A stretch of 6,687 nucleotides of DNA from Bacteroidaceae bacterium (GTDB taxonomy: Bacteria > Bacteroidota > Bacteroidia > Bacteroidales > Bacteroidaceae), in assembly GCA_017628775.1 (NCBI GenBank), contig JAGBYN010000102.1, positions 1 to 6,687 of the forward strand, read 5' to 3'. The notes under the pieces were generated by a model. The model did not search any database and was not told where the DNA came from. It saw only the letters and a list, made by a program, of their open reading frames with translations. Below are positions 6,450 through 6,687 of this stretch, in pieces (position 1 is the first letter of the stretch; each line of letters starts with the position of its first letter). The position numbers and the translations under genes were made by a program.

Positions 6450-6687
6450 TTACTTACGGAGGCCGAGTGCCTTAACGATAGCACGGTAGCGGTTGATGTC
6501 ACGATCCTTCAAGTAGTTGAGGAGCGCACGACGCTTACCTACGAGCTTAACAAGTGCACGCTTAGTTGTATTATCTTTACGGTTTGCGCGCATGTGTTCC
6601 GTCAAATGGGAAATACGGTATGAGAACAAGGCGATCTGGCTTTCAGCAGAACCAGTATCCGTGTTAGACTTTCCGTACTGTCCAAAG
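6450..6687 (-). CDS. rpsO: 30S ribosomal protein uS15 (RpsO), N-terminus beyond window
   Basis: uS15 binds the central domain of 16S rRNA early in 30S assembly and contributes to a bridge with the 50S subunit. I translated this frame by hand: 78 codons plus a TAA stop are visible, and the family is about 89 residues, so only around 11 N-terminal residues lie past the right edge. Family landmarks are FGQYGKSNTDTGSAESQIAL at the visible start (the usual GxxxxDTGSxExQIA pattern), then FSYRISHLTEHMRANRKD, a VGKRRALLNYLKDRDINRY block, and the closing IVKALGLRK. All are typical of Bacteroidetes uS15. It is followed by its own hairpin terminator. The promoter and any leader involved in autoregulation lie outside the window. 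Confidence 0.97.
   Translation of the reverse strand, partial: FGQYGKSNTDTGSAESQIALFSYRISHLTEHMRANRKDNTTKRALVKLVGKRRALLNYLKDRDINRYRAIVKALGLRK

Overview
The window reads as chromosomal housekeeping DNA from a member of the Bacteroidota, most likely Bacteroidales and perhaps Prevotella-like. Four things suggest this: an sppA-lpxK pair on one strand (an arrangement I recall from Bacteroidales); Bacteroidetes-type -7 promoter boxes (TAnnTTTG) in the divergent gap near 3500; an Omp28-like secreted protein ending in a GKK(I/V)L-type tail common in Prevotella-like secreted proteins; and A-rich leaders before start codons rather than strong Shine-Dalgarno sites. The genus is a guess.

Layout. From 3384 leftwards on the minus strand lie xth (exonuclease III), sppA (signal peptide peptidase, protease IV type) and the 5' two-thirds of lpxK (lipid A 4'-kinase), which runs off the left edge. 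The short gaps without clear terminators suggest one transcription unit. From 3574 rightwards on the plus strand lie a secreted protein with three DUF1573/ASH-like domains and then folA (dihydrofolate reductase). The two units diverge from a 189-bp gap with a -7 box facing each way. folA ends at a perfect 22-bp inverted repeat, a terminator it shares with the convergent minus-strand unit from the right. That unit holds rpsO (ribosomal protein uS15, cut by the right edge), its hairpin terminator, and an exported thioredoxin-fold/Omp28-like protein with a CGYC motif.

The genes do not form one pathway. SppA and LpxK both work at the inner membrane, one on leftover signal peptides and one on lipid A. 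Xth repairs abasic sites in DNA, FolA supplies tetrahydrofolate, and uS15 belongs to the 30S subunit. The two exported proteins have no known specific function.

I found no mobile element, CRISPR array, tRNA, rRNA, defence system or convincing new system. Most worth a second look are the DHFR Met20 loop, where the usual Trp22 is Phe and two nearby prolines are lost, and the lpxK 5' end, where the usual N-terminal membrane segment is missing and a possible remnant lies in another frame.
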